This document shows positions 1-8,951 of a DNA stretch of 64,000 nucleotides, one piece after another. A program made the translations under genes and the position numbers. Every line of letters begins with the position of its first letter. The first letter of the stretch is position 1. Origin of the DNA: Candidatus Melainabacteria bacterium (GTDB lineage Bacteria; Cyanobacteriota; Vampirovibrionia; Obscuribacterales; Obscuribacteraceae); NCBI GenBank assembly GCA_003963305.1, contig RXJR01000036.1, positions 1 through 64,000 of the forward strand, read 5' to 3'. The notes beneath the pieces are model-generated. The model made no database searches, was not told where the DNA came from, and saw nothing but the letters and a program-made list of their open reading frames with translations.

Positions 1-100
1 ATCATCCGGAATATCGGAATGTCATCTGGAATATCGGACCATCATCCGGAATATCGGAATGTCATCTGGAATATCGGACCATCATCCGGAATATCGCCCG
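1..100. repeat. 20-bp degenerate tandem repeat at left edge
   Basis: A unit of the type ATCATCCGGAATATCGGAAT alternates with GTCATCTGGAATATCGGACC, giving a 40-bp higher-order unit repeated twice and then a decaying third copy that runs into TCCGGAATATCGCCCGGAAT. The core TCYGGAATATCGG appears about five times. The array probably continues left of the window. It could be a terminal repeat array of a mobile element lying outside the window, or a simple intergenic satellite; nothing here decides. Confidence 0.7.
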
Positions 101-361
101 GAATGTCGCGATGCGATCGACTGCGAAAAACGCGAAGCAAGTGTTCCTGAGAAAGGCGCTGAACGGCAAGAACCTAGAGAAGAAAAATTATGAGTCACTG
201 GAGCATGATCACTCGCCATGTGGTATGTGTACTAAGGGGACACATCAGAATCCGATCGCTTATGCACAACTTTAAAAAGATGGAAATAAGGACCGGATTT
301 AAAATGAGATCCACATGTCTGATTAGTATCGCATTTGATACCATGATGGGGTAGCGAGCTA
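101..361. other. non-coding stretch before the first gene
   Basis: I see no convincing gene, RNA or terminator here. Short open stretches are interrupted by stops in all frames. The last part (GGGGTAGCGAG) may provide a weak ribosome binding site for the GTG start at 362. Confidence 0.4.
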
Positions 362-1048
362 GTGAACTTACCAACCATAGTTGTGTGCGATAACGCAGCA
401 GGTCAGAAAGAGACGATCGAAAGCTTGATTTCTGAGCAGCCGTCCTTGATTCTTCTGGGCACGGTCAGCAGGCAAGCGGCCAGTCAACAAGTCTTGCAAC
501 AGGGGATCAAAGTTATTTGGCTTGAACTGGCCCCTGATCCTCAAAAAGGACTGGCTCTTCTCACAGAACTCAAAGAGAAATACCCTAAAGTCCATTACCT
601 TGTGAGCTATGCGACCCTTCAAGCAGATCTCGTCAAGACAGCCATGCAGCTTGGAGCAGTTGAGTATCTGGATATGCCGGGAGCGGCAAGACTGCTGGCA
701 CCGGCAATAGCGCGAATCAATCAGAAAGAACAAACAGCTACAAACACTGCCAGCAACGCGCCTCCCGCCCCACTCGCGTCAAGCAGGCCAAGTGCCACTT
801 ACGACAACCTGGAGGCACTACCAGCGGGGCAGGGCAGCATCGCCCAGGGTAGAACTGAAAAAGGTGTTCACAACCAGCCGCCAGCAGAACGAGTGACAAA
901 TAGCAGCTTGCGAAAATCTCGAAATTTGACGACAGAGGGAGACCCGAACAGCGTCTTTGCAGCTCTACCGAACTGGCTTTTGCCATCGCTCTTGCTCGTC
1001 ATGATAATTGTTGTTGTATTAGTCATGATGAGCATAATGCACCACTAA
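362..1048 (+). CDS. tail-anchored degenerate receiver-domain protein
   Basis: 228 residues, GTG start. Residues 4-120 follow the CheY/CpaE receiver pattern (alternating strands and helices). At the place of the phospho-accepting Asp the strand reads VIWLEL, so Glu55 replaces Asp. The usual N-terminal acidic pair is also reduced (VVCDN). Residues 124-200 are a Pro/Ala/Ser/Thr-rich linker. Residues about 204-226 form one strongly hydrophobic segment followed only by His-His, so the protein should be held at the inner face of the membrane by its C terminus. Pseudo-receivers of this type occur in CpaE/TadZ-like proteins, but no ATPase domain follows. Role unknown; a fixed Glu might mimic the phosphorylated state (inference). 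Confidence 0.7.
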   Translation: MNLPTIVVCDNAAGQKETIESLISEQPSLILLGTVSRQAASQQVLQQGIKVIWLELAPDPQKGLALLTELKEKYPKVHYLVSYATLQADLVKTAMQLGAVEYLDMPGAARLLAPAIARINQKEQTATNTASNAPPAPLASSRPSATYDNLEALPAGQGSIAQGRTEKGVHNQPPAERVTNSSLRKSRNLTTEGDPNSVFAALPNWLLPSLLLVMIIVVVLVMMSIMHH

Positions 1049-1118
1049 GCAATCGATGCGCCCCGATGTGCGCACTAATCGCCGGCAGCGCCGACAGCAA
1101 TTTCATTGCCGCCACCAC

Positions 1119-1451
1119 TTAATTACGACTGGCACACCTGTCTATTTTCGCCGCCAGAATGAAATCATTTTCCGTCAGTCCGCGACTGGCATGAGTCCAT
1201 ATCTCAACCCGCAACTCCCCCCAGCGTACAATCAAATCAGGATGATGATTTTCCTTTTGTGCAATTGCCCCAACCTTTGTAGCCAGATCCAGTGCCTCCT
1301 GAAAGTTATCGAAGCGAAAGCTTTTCACAATTTTCTTGTCATCTTCGCATTGCCAACCATCTAATTGCGCAAGCAGTGGCACAATCTCTGTGGTAGACAA
1401 CGCAGTTGCCTCACCTCTACAAGGCTGACAGGTCTTCTCTGACAAACTCAA
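1119..1451 (-). CDS. phhB: pterin-4a-carbinolamine dehydratase
   Basis: 110 residues, the usual length. Known family reaction: dehydration of 4a-hydroxytetrahydrobiopterin (EC 4.2.1.96), recycling the pterin cofactor of aromatic amino acid hydroxylases. The family signature is visible: E67-N-H69-H70-P71, then W77, H87 and D96 with the expected spacing. The start is TTG at 1451, overlapping the stop of the upstream gene in a TTGA junction; an AAGGAG ribosome binding site lies about 8 bases before it, which supports this start and suggests translational coupling. No aromatic hydroxylase gene is seen in the window, so the physiological partner is unknown. Cytoplasmic. Confidence 0.92.
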   Translation of the reverse strand: MSLSEKTCQPCRGEATALSTTEIVPLLAQLDGWQCEDDKKIVKSFRFDNFQEALDLATKVGAIAQKENHHPDLIVRWGELRVEIWTHASRGLTENDFILAAKIDRCASRN

Positions 1452-2662
1452 GTTTGGCTCTCCTTGCTAAATTGATCAACAAAATCCTCAGGCTCACTTG
1501 CAGTAATCTCCATCGAGAACACATCCGAACGGTCGGACTTGAGGTCCTCCTCTTTCTCCGCTGGAAGTCTCATCAAAACAAGCTCGATGTTATACATCAA
1601 ATTGAAAGTGACACGGGACATCTGAGAATAATTAATTGCGTCGAACCATCCCATGACGATCGGGATTAAACTCCAGCATGTTGCCAGATAAATCATGCCA
1701 GGAACCTTTTCGCCTAAATAGAACTTATGAGCACCCACTCCGCCTAGCACCGCCGCTAGTATCACAGCGGTTTGTTTGCGACGCCCTTCAGGCAGTTGAT
1801 CAGATGCCGCTTGAATCAATAATGACTTTCTCTCTCTCACAGCCGAAGCTGTTTTCAGCGCACGCAAGTGTTTAGCGTCACTGCGAACCAAAGGTACACC
1901 TTCGGCCCCGCAAAAACATCGCACTCTCAAAGAAATACCCTTTCGTACATGGTAGACTTCCGACTCCAACAATATTCTCTTACACTGACCACAGTAGAGT
2001 GGAGCTAGCTTCAATTCGGAGCCGACCGGCGGTCTGAAACTGGCATGGCGATCTACGGACGACAGGATATCCATTGTAGAAAGACTCAATTGTCTGGCTC
2101 GCTTCGCAAATTCGTCGGACTGCTCTGCTACGACATCTTTGTTCAACTGAGAAAGCAACATATATTGCTCTGTTGCTTCGCCCCTCTTATCAAGCTTTTC
2201 AAGCGCCTTTGCTAAACCCTTACGCACTTCAATTTCGCGCATCACTTGATTAGGTAAAGCTTTCGTTCGAGCAAGCGCCTCCAGAAAACAATTCTGTGCC
2301 TCGCCGTAATTCTCAGATTCGAGAGCGGCGTGTCCTCTGTCTAACCAATCCTGGTAAGACTGAGATAATTCGACCGTATTATATGCCTCATCTTCTCCAA
2401 CTGAAACAGGAGCTTCAGCATTTTCGGCACAAAGACGTCCGCAGTTATGGCAGCTAAGCTGCCAGGGTTCTAAGAGCGTTTCGCAATCAGGACAGGGTCG
2501 CAAATCTGTAGTGTCAAAACTCTGCTCATGTGCAAGCGATGCAGCAGCAGCAGCGTCAACGGCTGCATCGACCGCAAAATCAATAGGCATGCTGGCAAAA
2601 GGTTCACCGTCAGTCAACGGCTTTTCAGGCTCCGGCGATTGTTCTTGTATTGGTTCTGTCAT
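1448..2662 (-). CDS. zinc-ribbon / TPR / TM2-domain membrane protein
   Basis: 404 residues. After an acidic, Ala-rich N terminus comes a first zinc ribbon (C57, C60, C71, C74), a TPR-like helical region (about 98-195), a second zinc ribbon (C224, C227, C249, C251), and a TM2 domain (about 296-350) with the family motif GGVGAHKFYLGE followed by a second hydrophobic helix. The C-terminal 45 residues are acidic. TM2 domains are paired-helix membrane modules of unknown function found in bacteria and animals. Here they anchor a cytosolic arm with two metal knuckles and TPR, suggesting a scaffold or sensor (inference). The downstream dehydratase gene overlaps its stop by four bases, but the two products have no obvious functional link. 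Confidence 0.8.
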   Translation of the reverse strand: MTEPIQEQSPEPEKPLTDGEPFASMPIDFAVDAAVDAAAAASLAHEQSFDTTDLRPCPDCETLLEPWQLSCHNCGRLCAENAEAPVSVGEDEAYNTVELSQSYQDWLDRGHAALESENYGEAQNCFLEALARTKALPNQVMREIEVRKGLAKALEKLDKRGEATEQYMLLSQLNKDVVAEQSDEFAKRARQLSLSTMDILSSVDRHASFRPPVGSELKLAPLYCGQCKRILLESEVYHVRKGISLRVRCFCGAEGVPLVRSDAKHLRALKTASAVRERKSLLIQAASDQLPEGRRKQTAVILAAVLGGVGAHKFYLGEKVPGMIYLATCWSLIPIVMGWFDAINYSQMSRVTFNLMYNIELVLMRLPAEKEEDLKSDRSDVFSMEITASEPEDFVDQFSKESQT

Positions 2663-2752
2663 TTAAAATGATTGCCGCACTTGCCACATTATAGATGACA
2701 ATCCAAATTCACAAGCAATCCAACAATCCGTGGGCAAGTTGAGAAAGTTGAC

Positions 2753-4282
2753 TCACCGATCGTCTTTTTTCTCAAAAGGCAACGAATAAGCTGCCAATGG
2801 TCGAAAAGAAGGTCGAACCAGGGCATTGTCGGCAACACCATCTTTGATGGCAGACCAGTCTCGCTTGGGATTTAGCAACTCGAGAATGTCCGAATAGCTG
2901 GCAGCTGTTTTGTAAATCGGCGGATATACCTTCTTGGGCGGAACCATTGTGTCTGGGAGAGAAGTAGTCGGACCGGCATCACGACCAGAAGCTAACCTGC
3001 CAAAAATATTTTGATATTCAGTGGGCGGATGCGCGCCAAATTTTGCATAGAAGAACTTGATTCCAGCAGCTTCCGCTAAGCCTCCATCTTTAATTCGGCT
3101 ATCACCAAACATTGCTGTCTGACTTGGTCTGACATTCAAATCATCCATTCGCTCTTTCAGATTGCCCATATGAGGCTTTTCTCCGGACCGCGACAGAACT
3201 TGAGTCTGTTCAAACGGTTTGTCAGCAGCCATGAAATCTGCAACGCGTTTCGCACCGTACTCCATCAACTTCGGATCGCTGAATGCTTCCGCTTTAGGCG
3301 GCACTGTCTCAAGCGCGTAGAATTCATCCATACGACGGGCCAGATCCATGGTATGCAGTCGGGCTAAACCAATGTAGTAGGGAGCATCGCTACGAGCCAT
3401 TATGCGAACTCCATTAGCGCGCAGAGTATCGAGGGTTTCGGTGACCCCGTCAAAAGGCTTAAGCAATTCGGCGCGCCGCGCATCCATATTTTTCCAGAAA
3501 GGATCAACCACTTGCCTGGTAAATTCCTCGGCAGTCATATTGAATTTTTCTGCCAGACCCGATTGCTCCAAGCTCCACGGGTAATCATGGCTGCGGTACT
3601 TGTCCATGACCACACCAATTTTCTGATAGATTTCAGTTTCCGGAATTTTTTGCTCTGCGCTTATTTTGGCAATGTTCTCACGGACAGCCGGCGCAAAATA
3701 GTCAGTAAAAGCACCCATAGTGCCATCTATATCAGTAACCAAAAGCTTCAACTTTGGCGGCTGAACCGTATCTGCAATCTTCCATAGATTTGCTTTTACA
3801 TCAGCGCCCGATACCTTTCCTGTCACCATGTCGAAGGCGCCCATATCTTTGCCGAAAACGGCATTAGCAGCACCCTTGCCCGCCATTCCTCCTACCATTG
3901 CCATTGGCATTGACGACAGGAACGCCGTTCCTTCATGAGAGACACTGTTGCGCAGGTCGCCTGTGACTTTACTCATATCAGCGTTGGGATCGCTGGCCTG
4001 ATATAGCGCCGAGGCGGTCGATTCCCATAATCCGCGGGTGGCATAAGCCATCAGGGCGGCATTCGCCAGGCCCCGGGGATTGGCCATGGTTATGGCGGCG
4101 CCCATGGCAGCGTCCTGCCAGTGATGTTCAAGAAAGGTCGAGGTAGCCTTAACAGGATTGTCGGCAAAGTCTTTCTTGGCCTGCTGCAAGTCCGACCATG
4201 TGGTCGTTACAGCGTCCTGCAATCCGGGACCAATTCCATCGGTAAGGACAGCCGATTCACGTTTTAAGAAACTTTGTTCCAT
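2753..4282 (-). CDS. HAD-superfamily hydrolase with long N-terminal extension
   Basis: 509 residues. Residues about 178-425 form a HAD phosphohydrolase: motif I DIDGT (nucleophile D184, acid D186), motif II ARSD (S298), motif III GEKPH (K369) and motif IV FGDSRIKDGG (D394, D399). The insert between motifs I and II is helical, as in C1-cap members. The first 175 residues are Gly/Ala/Met-rich, weakly hydrophobic helices of a kind not normal for HAD enzymes. The C-terminal 80 residues are Pro-rich. Substrate unknown. The gene stands alone and is divergent from the chemosensory operon across a 324-bp region carrying the GATATC repeat. Confidence 0.75.
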   Translation of the reverse strand: MEQSFLKRESAVLTDGIGPGLQDAVTTTWSDLQQAKKDFADNPVKATSTFLEHHWQDAAMGAAITMANPRGLANAALMAYATRGLWESTASALYQASDPNADMSKVTGDLRNSVSHEGTAFLSSMPMAMVGGMAGKGAANAVFGKDMGAFDMVTGKVSGADVKANLWKIADTVQPPKLKLLVTDIDGTMGAFTDYFAPAVRENIAKISAEQKIPETEIYQKIGVVMDKYRSHDYPWSLEQSGLAEKFNMTAEEFTRQVVDPFWKNMDARRAELLKPFDGVTETLDTLRANGVRIMARSDAPYYIGLARLHTMDLARRMDEFYALETVPPKAEAFSDPKLMEYGAKRVADFMAADKPFEQTQVLSRSGEKPHMGNLKERMDDLNVRPSQTAMFGDSRIKDGGLAEAAGIKFFYAKFGAHPPTEYQNIFGRLASGRDAGPTTSLPDTMVPPKKVYPPIYKTAASYSDILELLNPKRDWSAIKDGVADNALVRPSFRPLAAYSLPFEKKDDR

Positions 4283-4606
4283 CTATGCCTGCCAGACGAG
4301 GATTCCATTGCCAGGATTATCCAGATCAAAGGCTGATAGAACCATCGTGTAAATCCCATTTGGTAAGCCAAATCGCTCTTTTCAGGGCAAATTTAATCGA
4401 ATACGAGAAAATTAGCAAAACGGTCAATAGGCGCTCGCTTTAGCGAAAATCTGTTTTTTTAAGCGATATCAGCTTAAGTTTGAATTTTGAAACTTAAACT
4501 GATATCACCCTAAAAACCGACAGACCTGGTTCCAACCGCCAAATAACTAGTCAGTCGAGCCCCCACATGCGTTCAAAAACACCCCGATTTTGGGAACTAA
4601 AGAAGT
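4283..4606. other. divergent intergenic region upstream of the chemosensory operon
   Basis: 324 bp between two divergent genes. It holds the GATATC inverted repeat (4457-4506) and AT-rich flanks with a run of seven T at 4454-4460. I see no small gene or structured RNA. Confidence 0.5.
4457..4506. promoter_or_regulatory. GATATC inverted repeat, copy 1
   Basis: The left arm 4465-4481 is GATATCAGCTTAAGTTT and the right arm 4490-4506 is its reverse complement with one mismatch; the spacer is 8 bp. The left side also carries the longer block AAGCGATATCAGCTTAA shared with 13196-13224 and, less exactly, with 18603-18625 and 18676-18697. It lies about 100 bp upstream of the first cheW, between divergent genes, so a transcription terminator is unlikely. 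Operator or small mobile repeat (inference). Confidence 0.65.
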
Positions 4607-5092
4607 ATGATCACTCGACAAAAAACGCCCTATCTAATCTTCGCAATCGACGACAGGAAACTAGCGATTGAACTGGAAGTTGTCGAGCAAGTCTTCTCAG
4701 CAGTTGAAATCACGCCGCTAGAAGGAGCCCCAGAAACAATTCTTGGTCTGATTAATGTTCACGGGGCAATAATCGTAGTTTTAAATGTTCGCAAAAAGCT
4801 TGACCTTCACCAACGTTCGATCGAATTATCAGATCAAATCATCATGGTAAACGTGGACGATCGACAGCTCGGTCTCTTGGTCGATGATGTTGTGGAAGTT
4901 CTACAGACAGATCCTCAACAGTTTGAGGCGATGGTGGTCCCTGACGAAACGCCCTCCAAGCCGTCGCAAGCAAGACAGGGTTTTGAAAGCGACAACACTC
5001 CCATTGAACTTTACGATCTCAGAAACTTCCTTTCGGAAGAAGAAGAGAAACAGCTGAGACAAGCACTGCAAACGGCGTATAAGAACCTTTGA
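4607..5092 (+). CDS. cheW: CheW-like coupling protein 1
   Basis: 161 residues. Residues 6-110 form a CheW fold (two SH3-like barrels): YLIFAIDDRKLAIELEVVEQVF, then the GLINVHGAIIVVLNVRKKL core and a GLLVDDVVEVL segment. CheW links the chemoreceptor to the CheA kinase at the inner membrane. A C-terminal extension (about 115-161) is charged and helical. It is the first gene of the cluster, and its stop overlaps the cheR start in a TTGA junction. Two CheW genes in one cluster suggest separate roles, for example receptor-kinase coupling versus array formation (inference). Confidence 0.9.
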   Translation: MITRQKTPYLIFAIDDRKLAIELEVVEQVFSAVEITPLEGAPETILGLINVHGAIIVVLNVRKKLDLHQRSIELSDQIIMVNVDDRQLGLLVDDVVEVLQTDPQQFEAMVVPDETPSKPSQARQGFESDNTPIELYDLRNFLSEEEEKQLRQALQTAYKNL

Positions 5093-6594
5093 AAAACGAC
5101 TTAGATGACGAATTGCTGAAGAAACTGAGCAATCATCTTGCTCAAAACATGGGCATCAGCTTTTCACCTCAACGAATTGACGATCTAAAAACCAAATTGT
5201 CCGCACTAGCCGACGCGTTCGAGTTCGAAGATCTGGAAATATTTGCCCAGTGGCTTTTAGCAGATAGCCTCAATAGAGAACAGATCGAATTGCTTGCCGA
5301 TTTTTTGACGGTCGGAGAGACTTACTTTTTTCGCGATCCAAAATCATTTTTGGTGCTAGAGACTGAAATATTTCCACAGCTCATCGAAGCACGTCAGAAA
5401 ACACGTTTTATGAGAATCTGGAGCACTGCCTGCTGTACTGGCGAGGAACCGTATTCAATAGCAATGCTCCTGACCAACATAATGCCTGATATCGACAAAT
5501 GGCAAATCAGTATTCTCGCCACAGATATCAACCCAACTTTTCTAGAACGCGCCGAGAAAGGTCTCTACAGCGACTGGTCATTTCGTGCCACGCCCGATTC
5601 CTTCAAGGAAAAATTCTTTAAAGCTCAGAAAAAGGGGTTTCAAATTGATTCCAGAATCAAGAAATTAGTCAGATTCGAATGGATGAACCTTGCGGATTCA
5701 GGGCGCCTGAAAGATCCAAATTACGGCTCGATGGACATCATTTTTTGCAGAAACGTACTGATTTACTTTAGCAATGAACATGCCAGTCAAATCATCTCAG
5801 CCTTGAGCCATTGCCTTATACCAGACGGCTTTCTCTTCGTCGGTCCAAACGAGCTCTCGGCAGCTGACAACAAGACTTTTGAGTCGCTTCACCGAAGTGG
5901 TGCCATCATTTTGAAAAAGTGCGGATCCGCTGCAGAACCACAGACAGTGCCATCAAGAGATATGGATATTCACAAGTCCAGACTAGTTGCCTGTGATACC
6001 GTAAGTGATTGCAGCGCCAGCACCACTTTTATTGCGCCTGTGACAGCGGAAACGGGAGCCCAATCAAATCAGGAACGATGCTCTGACACAGGAATCAAAA
6101 CTCCAAGTCTTGAGGAAGCACAAGCACGATACGACAAAGGATTGTACGAAGAAGCGGCTGAGATCCTCATGCTTCGCTGCCAAAATGGCGGTGATTATTC
6201 ATCGCTGCTGCTGCTTGCCAAATCGTTCGCCAATCACAGTGATCTTAAAAGTGCCCTGAAGTGGTGCGATCTGGCAATTAAAGCCAACCGGTTGAATGCG
6301 GCGACTTATTACTTGCGTGCCACCATTTTGCAAGAGCAAGGCTCCAACAAAGAAGCTATCCACTCGCTAAAACAAGCATTGCTGATGGACTCAAGCTTTG
6401 TTCTAGCAGAATTCAATCTGGGCATTTTACACCGCCAGTCCGGAAACCAACGCGAGGCACAACGGCACTTCAAATCCGCTTTGAAACTACTTGGAGCATA
6501 CCAGGAAGACGATATTTTGCCAGAATCAGATGGAACTACAGCCAGCAGCATGCGAATTATTGTAAGCTCATTGATGTCTGAGAGCAGGCGCTGA
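5089..6594 (+). CDS. cheR: CheR receptor methyltransferase with C-terminal TPR
   Basis: 501 residues, TTG start inside the cheW stop. Residues 5-275 are CheR: an N-terminal helical domain, GETYFFRD (76-83), the S-adenosylmethionine site (STACCTGEEPYS, 112-123), ATDIN (144-148) and FCRNVLIYF (219-227). The enzyme methylates glutamates in the signalling domain of the receptor. A Ser/Thr-rich linker (about 280-340) leads to three or four TPR repeats (about 345-470), an arrangement known from CheR proteins of other Frz/Pil-like systems. Classical CheR binds a receptor pentapeptide tail; the receptor here lacks an NWETF-type tail, so the TPR may do the docking (inference). Confidence 0.93.
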   Translation: MKNDLDDELLKKLSNHLAQNMGISFSPQRIDDLKTKLSALADAFEFEDLEIFAQWLLADSLNREQIELLADFLTVGETYFFRDPKSFLVLETEIFPQLIEARQKTRFMRIWSTACCTGEEPYSIAMLLTNIMPDIDKWQISILATDINPTFLERAEKGLYSDWSFRATPDSFKEKFFKAQKKGFQIDSRIKKLVRFEWMNLADSGRLKDPNYGSMDIIFCRNVLIYFSNEHASQIISALSHCLIPDGFLFVGPNELSAADNKTFESLHRSGAIILKKCGSAAEPQTVPSRDMDIHKSRLVACDTVSDCSASTTFIAPVTAETGAQSNQERCSDTGIKTPSLEEAQARYDKGLYEEAAEILMLRCQNGGDYSSLLLLAKSFANHSDLKSALKWCDLAIKANRLNAATYYLRATILQEQGSNKEAIHSLKQALLMDSSFVLAEFNLGILHRQSGNQREAQRHFKSALKLLGAYQEDDILPESDGTTASSMRIIVSSLMSESRR

Positions 6595-6596
6595 TT

Positions 6597-7157
6597 ATGG
6601 ATAAACCATTTACCCGAGCCGAACAAGAAAATCTACAAGCCATGAAAAAGGCTGTCTTAAAAGCCCGAGCACGCGTTCTTGCAAAACCCCACAAACGCCT
6701 GGAAATTAAAACAGACCTGCTGGAAGTCGTTGAATTCGTTCTATCCGGTGAAAAATATTCTGTGCGTACAACCGACATTCGTGAAGTTCATTACTTGAAG
6801 AATGTCACCCGTATACCCTCTACCCCAGATTTCGTGGTCGGCGTCATCAGCCTGAGGGGGCAAATTATAGTGGTAATCGATATTCTGCGATTCTTTGAAC
6901 TGCCTGGTTCAGAATTCTCCGTTTTTAACAAGGTAATTATCGTAGAAAAAGGCGATATCGTATTAGGTATCATTGCTGATGAAGTGACTGGCGTGCGTCA
7001 AATCGAACAATCCACAATTCAACCGTCACTATCCAGCCTGGCGGGCAAAAGAGCAAGGTTTCTGCGAGGCATTACAACTGACGGTGTCACCATTCTTGAT
7101 GTAGAGAAAGTGCTCAAAGATAAAGACCTGCTAGTGACGGAACATGTTGAGGACTGA
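6597..7157 (+). CDS. cheW: CheW-like coupling protein 2
   Basis: 186 residues. A basic helical N terminus (1-40) precedes a CheW domain (about 42-180) with FVVGVISLRGQIIVVIDILRFF and the GIIADEVTGV segment. It resembles the first CheW only in fold, not closely in sequence. The gene starts 2 bp after cheR and is followed by a 113-bp gap before the receptor gene. Cytoplasmic face of the membrane. Confidence 0.9.
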   Translation: MDKPFTRAEQENLQAMKKAVLKARARVLAKPHKRLEIKTDLLEVVEFVLSGEKYSVRTTDIREVHYLKNVTRIPSTPDFVVGVISLRGQIIVVIDILRFFELPGSEFSVFNKVIIVEKGDIVLGIIADEVTGVRQIEQSTIQPSLSSLAGKRARFLRGITTDGVTILDVEKVLKDKDLLVTEHVED

Positions 7158-7270
7158 GCGCACAGGACGGGACTGTACGTGATTTGCTTAAGTGAACATA
7201 TATGCTTGCATGATAGACCCAAGACAACGGACCATGGATGACAGAGTTTGGATAAAGGAAAAACTTCAGG

Positions 7271-8944
7271 ATGTTCAAGAATTTAGCGACTCGACACAAG
7301 CTGCTTATCAGCTTTTCGACAATGATTTTCTGTATCTTGATCATTGCCGGCGCAGCTTGTTTGGCGCTCTCCGCCAAAAGTGCCGGAGAAACTGCAGCCC
7401 AAACGTCAACCCAGTTACTGCAAATAGCGGCCGATGTTGATTCTGCTCAAATGGCGATAATGAGCTCGAACGGCGACAAGCGCGAGATTCTTGGCGACCT
7501 ATCCGATATGTCATTCGATTTGCGCCGGAAGATGGCAGCGCAATCAAATATTTCCGACTCATCGTTTTCAGAACTAGAACAAGCGGTTTCCAATTATCAC
7601 CAGGGTCTGAAGCAATACACGCAACTACTGCAGTCAGGAGATGCAGTAGGAGCTCTAAAATTCGCTAATGAGACACAACTGAAAAAATGTAAAGCAGTGC
7701 ACTCGCTGTGCAGCTCTATTGCTAAACAACAGATGATCACAGATCGCAACGAAAGAGACACTATCTTGCTCATCGCGTGTGTCGGAGGATTGGCAGTGTT
7801 CTTCGGAATCTTCTGCTTTATGGCATTGTGTGAGGAGATAGCTGCTCCCTTGCAACAATTGACGCTCGCCTCACAGCGGTTGGCAGCAGGAGATTTAGGA
7901 GCCCAACTGCCTGACTCCAATCGTAACGATGAAGTCGGTTCCGTTGTGAAAGCGTACACGAGCATGGTCATCTCGCTGCGAAACATCTCGGCTGCAGCGC
8001 AAAAGGTTGCTCAGGGCGATTTACGGGTTGAAGTCCAGCCCCGTTCAGACGAAGATTCGCTCGGTAAAGCATTCGCATCTATGGTCGAGAACATGTCATC
8101 AGCCACATCTCAAATCAAGTCTGCAGTTGAAGTGCTCTCCAATGCTGTCAGCAACATCATGGCTTCCGTCTCCGACTCCGCCTCGGGTGCAACAGAGACA
8201 GCCACGGCAGTGACAGAGACAACAACGACAGTTGAAGAAGTGCGTCAAACTTCACACATCGCCAATCAGAAAGCAAAAAACGTTGCGGAGAGCGCGCAGA
8301 AATCTGCTCAAATTTCGACAATGGGCCGAAAATCTACTGAAGAAACCATCCAGGGTATGAAACGTATACGCGAACAGATGGATCTGATTGCCGACAGTAT
8401 GGTGCGGTTGAGCGAGAAGAGTCAGTCCATAGTAGAAATCATTGCGACAGTAGACGACCTGGCCCAACAATCGAACTTGCTTGCAGTCAATGCCTCAATC
8501 GAAGCAGCAAAAGCTGGCGAACTCGGTCGCGGATTCGCCGTTGTGGCCCAGGAAGTGAAAAGCATGTCCGATCAATCGAAACATGCAACAGCGCAAGTCC
8601 GCAAGATTCTTGGAGAAATTCAGCAGGCAACGAGTTCCGCGGCGATGGCAACAGAACTGGGCAGTCGAGCAGTAGATGCAGCAGTGACACAATCGAATCA
8701 AGCCGGCGAAGCTATCTCCACTCTGGCTAGCAGCGTTGCAGAATCAGCCAACGCGGCGGCGCAAATAGCTGTTTCGAGCCAACAGCAGCTAGCAGGAGTG
8801 GATCAGGTGGCCACTGCAATGCTCGGTATAAAAGATGCCACGGCTCAAAACTTGATTGCTATCAGGCGAGTAGAGGAAGCGACACTAACGCTGCAAGAAC
8901 TTGGTGGAACGCTGAAAGTTTTGACGAAACGGTATCAACTCTAG
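7271..8944 (+). CDS. methyl-accepting chemotaxis protein
   Basis: 557 residues. TM1 spans about 12-34 and TM2 about 163-187; the periplasmic part between them is a short four-helix-type domain (about 128 residues) with no obvious ligand pocket. Two HAMP segments (188-240 and about 240-283) precede the signalling hairpin, whose tip is visible as LLAVNASIEAAKAGELGRGF (403-422). The C terminus ends in TKRYQL, with no CheR-binding pentapeptide. An AAGGA ribosome binding site sits about 11 bases before the ATG. It is the only receptor in the window and probably feeds the CheA encoded next. The short periplasmic helical bundle resembles PilJ-like receptors (inference). Confidence 0.93.
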   Translation: MFKNLATRHKLLISFSTMIFCILIIAGAACLALSAKSAGETAAQTSTQLLQIAADVDSAQMAIMSSNGDKREILGDLSDMSFDLRRKMAAQSNISDSSFSELEQAVSNYHQGLKQYTQLLQSGDAVGALKFANETQLKKCKAVHSLCSSIAKQQMITDRNERDTILLIACVGGLAVFFGIFCFMALCEEIAAPLQQLTLASQRLAAGDLGAQLPDSNRNDEVGSVVKAYTSMVISLRNISAAAQKVAQGDLRVEVQPRSDEDSLGKAFASMVENMSSATSQIKSAVEVLSNAVSNIMASVSDSASGATETATAVTETTTTVEEVRQTSHIANQKAKNVAESAQKSAQISTMGRKSTEETIQGMKRIREQMDLIADSMVRLSEKSQSIVEIIATVDDLAQQSNLLAVNASIEAAKAGELGRGFAVVAQEVKSMSDQSKHATAQVRKILGEIQQATSSAAMATELGSRAVDAAVTQSNQAGEAISTLASSVAESANAAAQIAVSSQQQLAGVDQVATAMLGIKDATAQNLIAIRRVEEATLTLQELGGTLKVLTKRYQL

Positions 8945-8951
8945 GTGTTCA

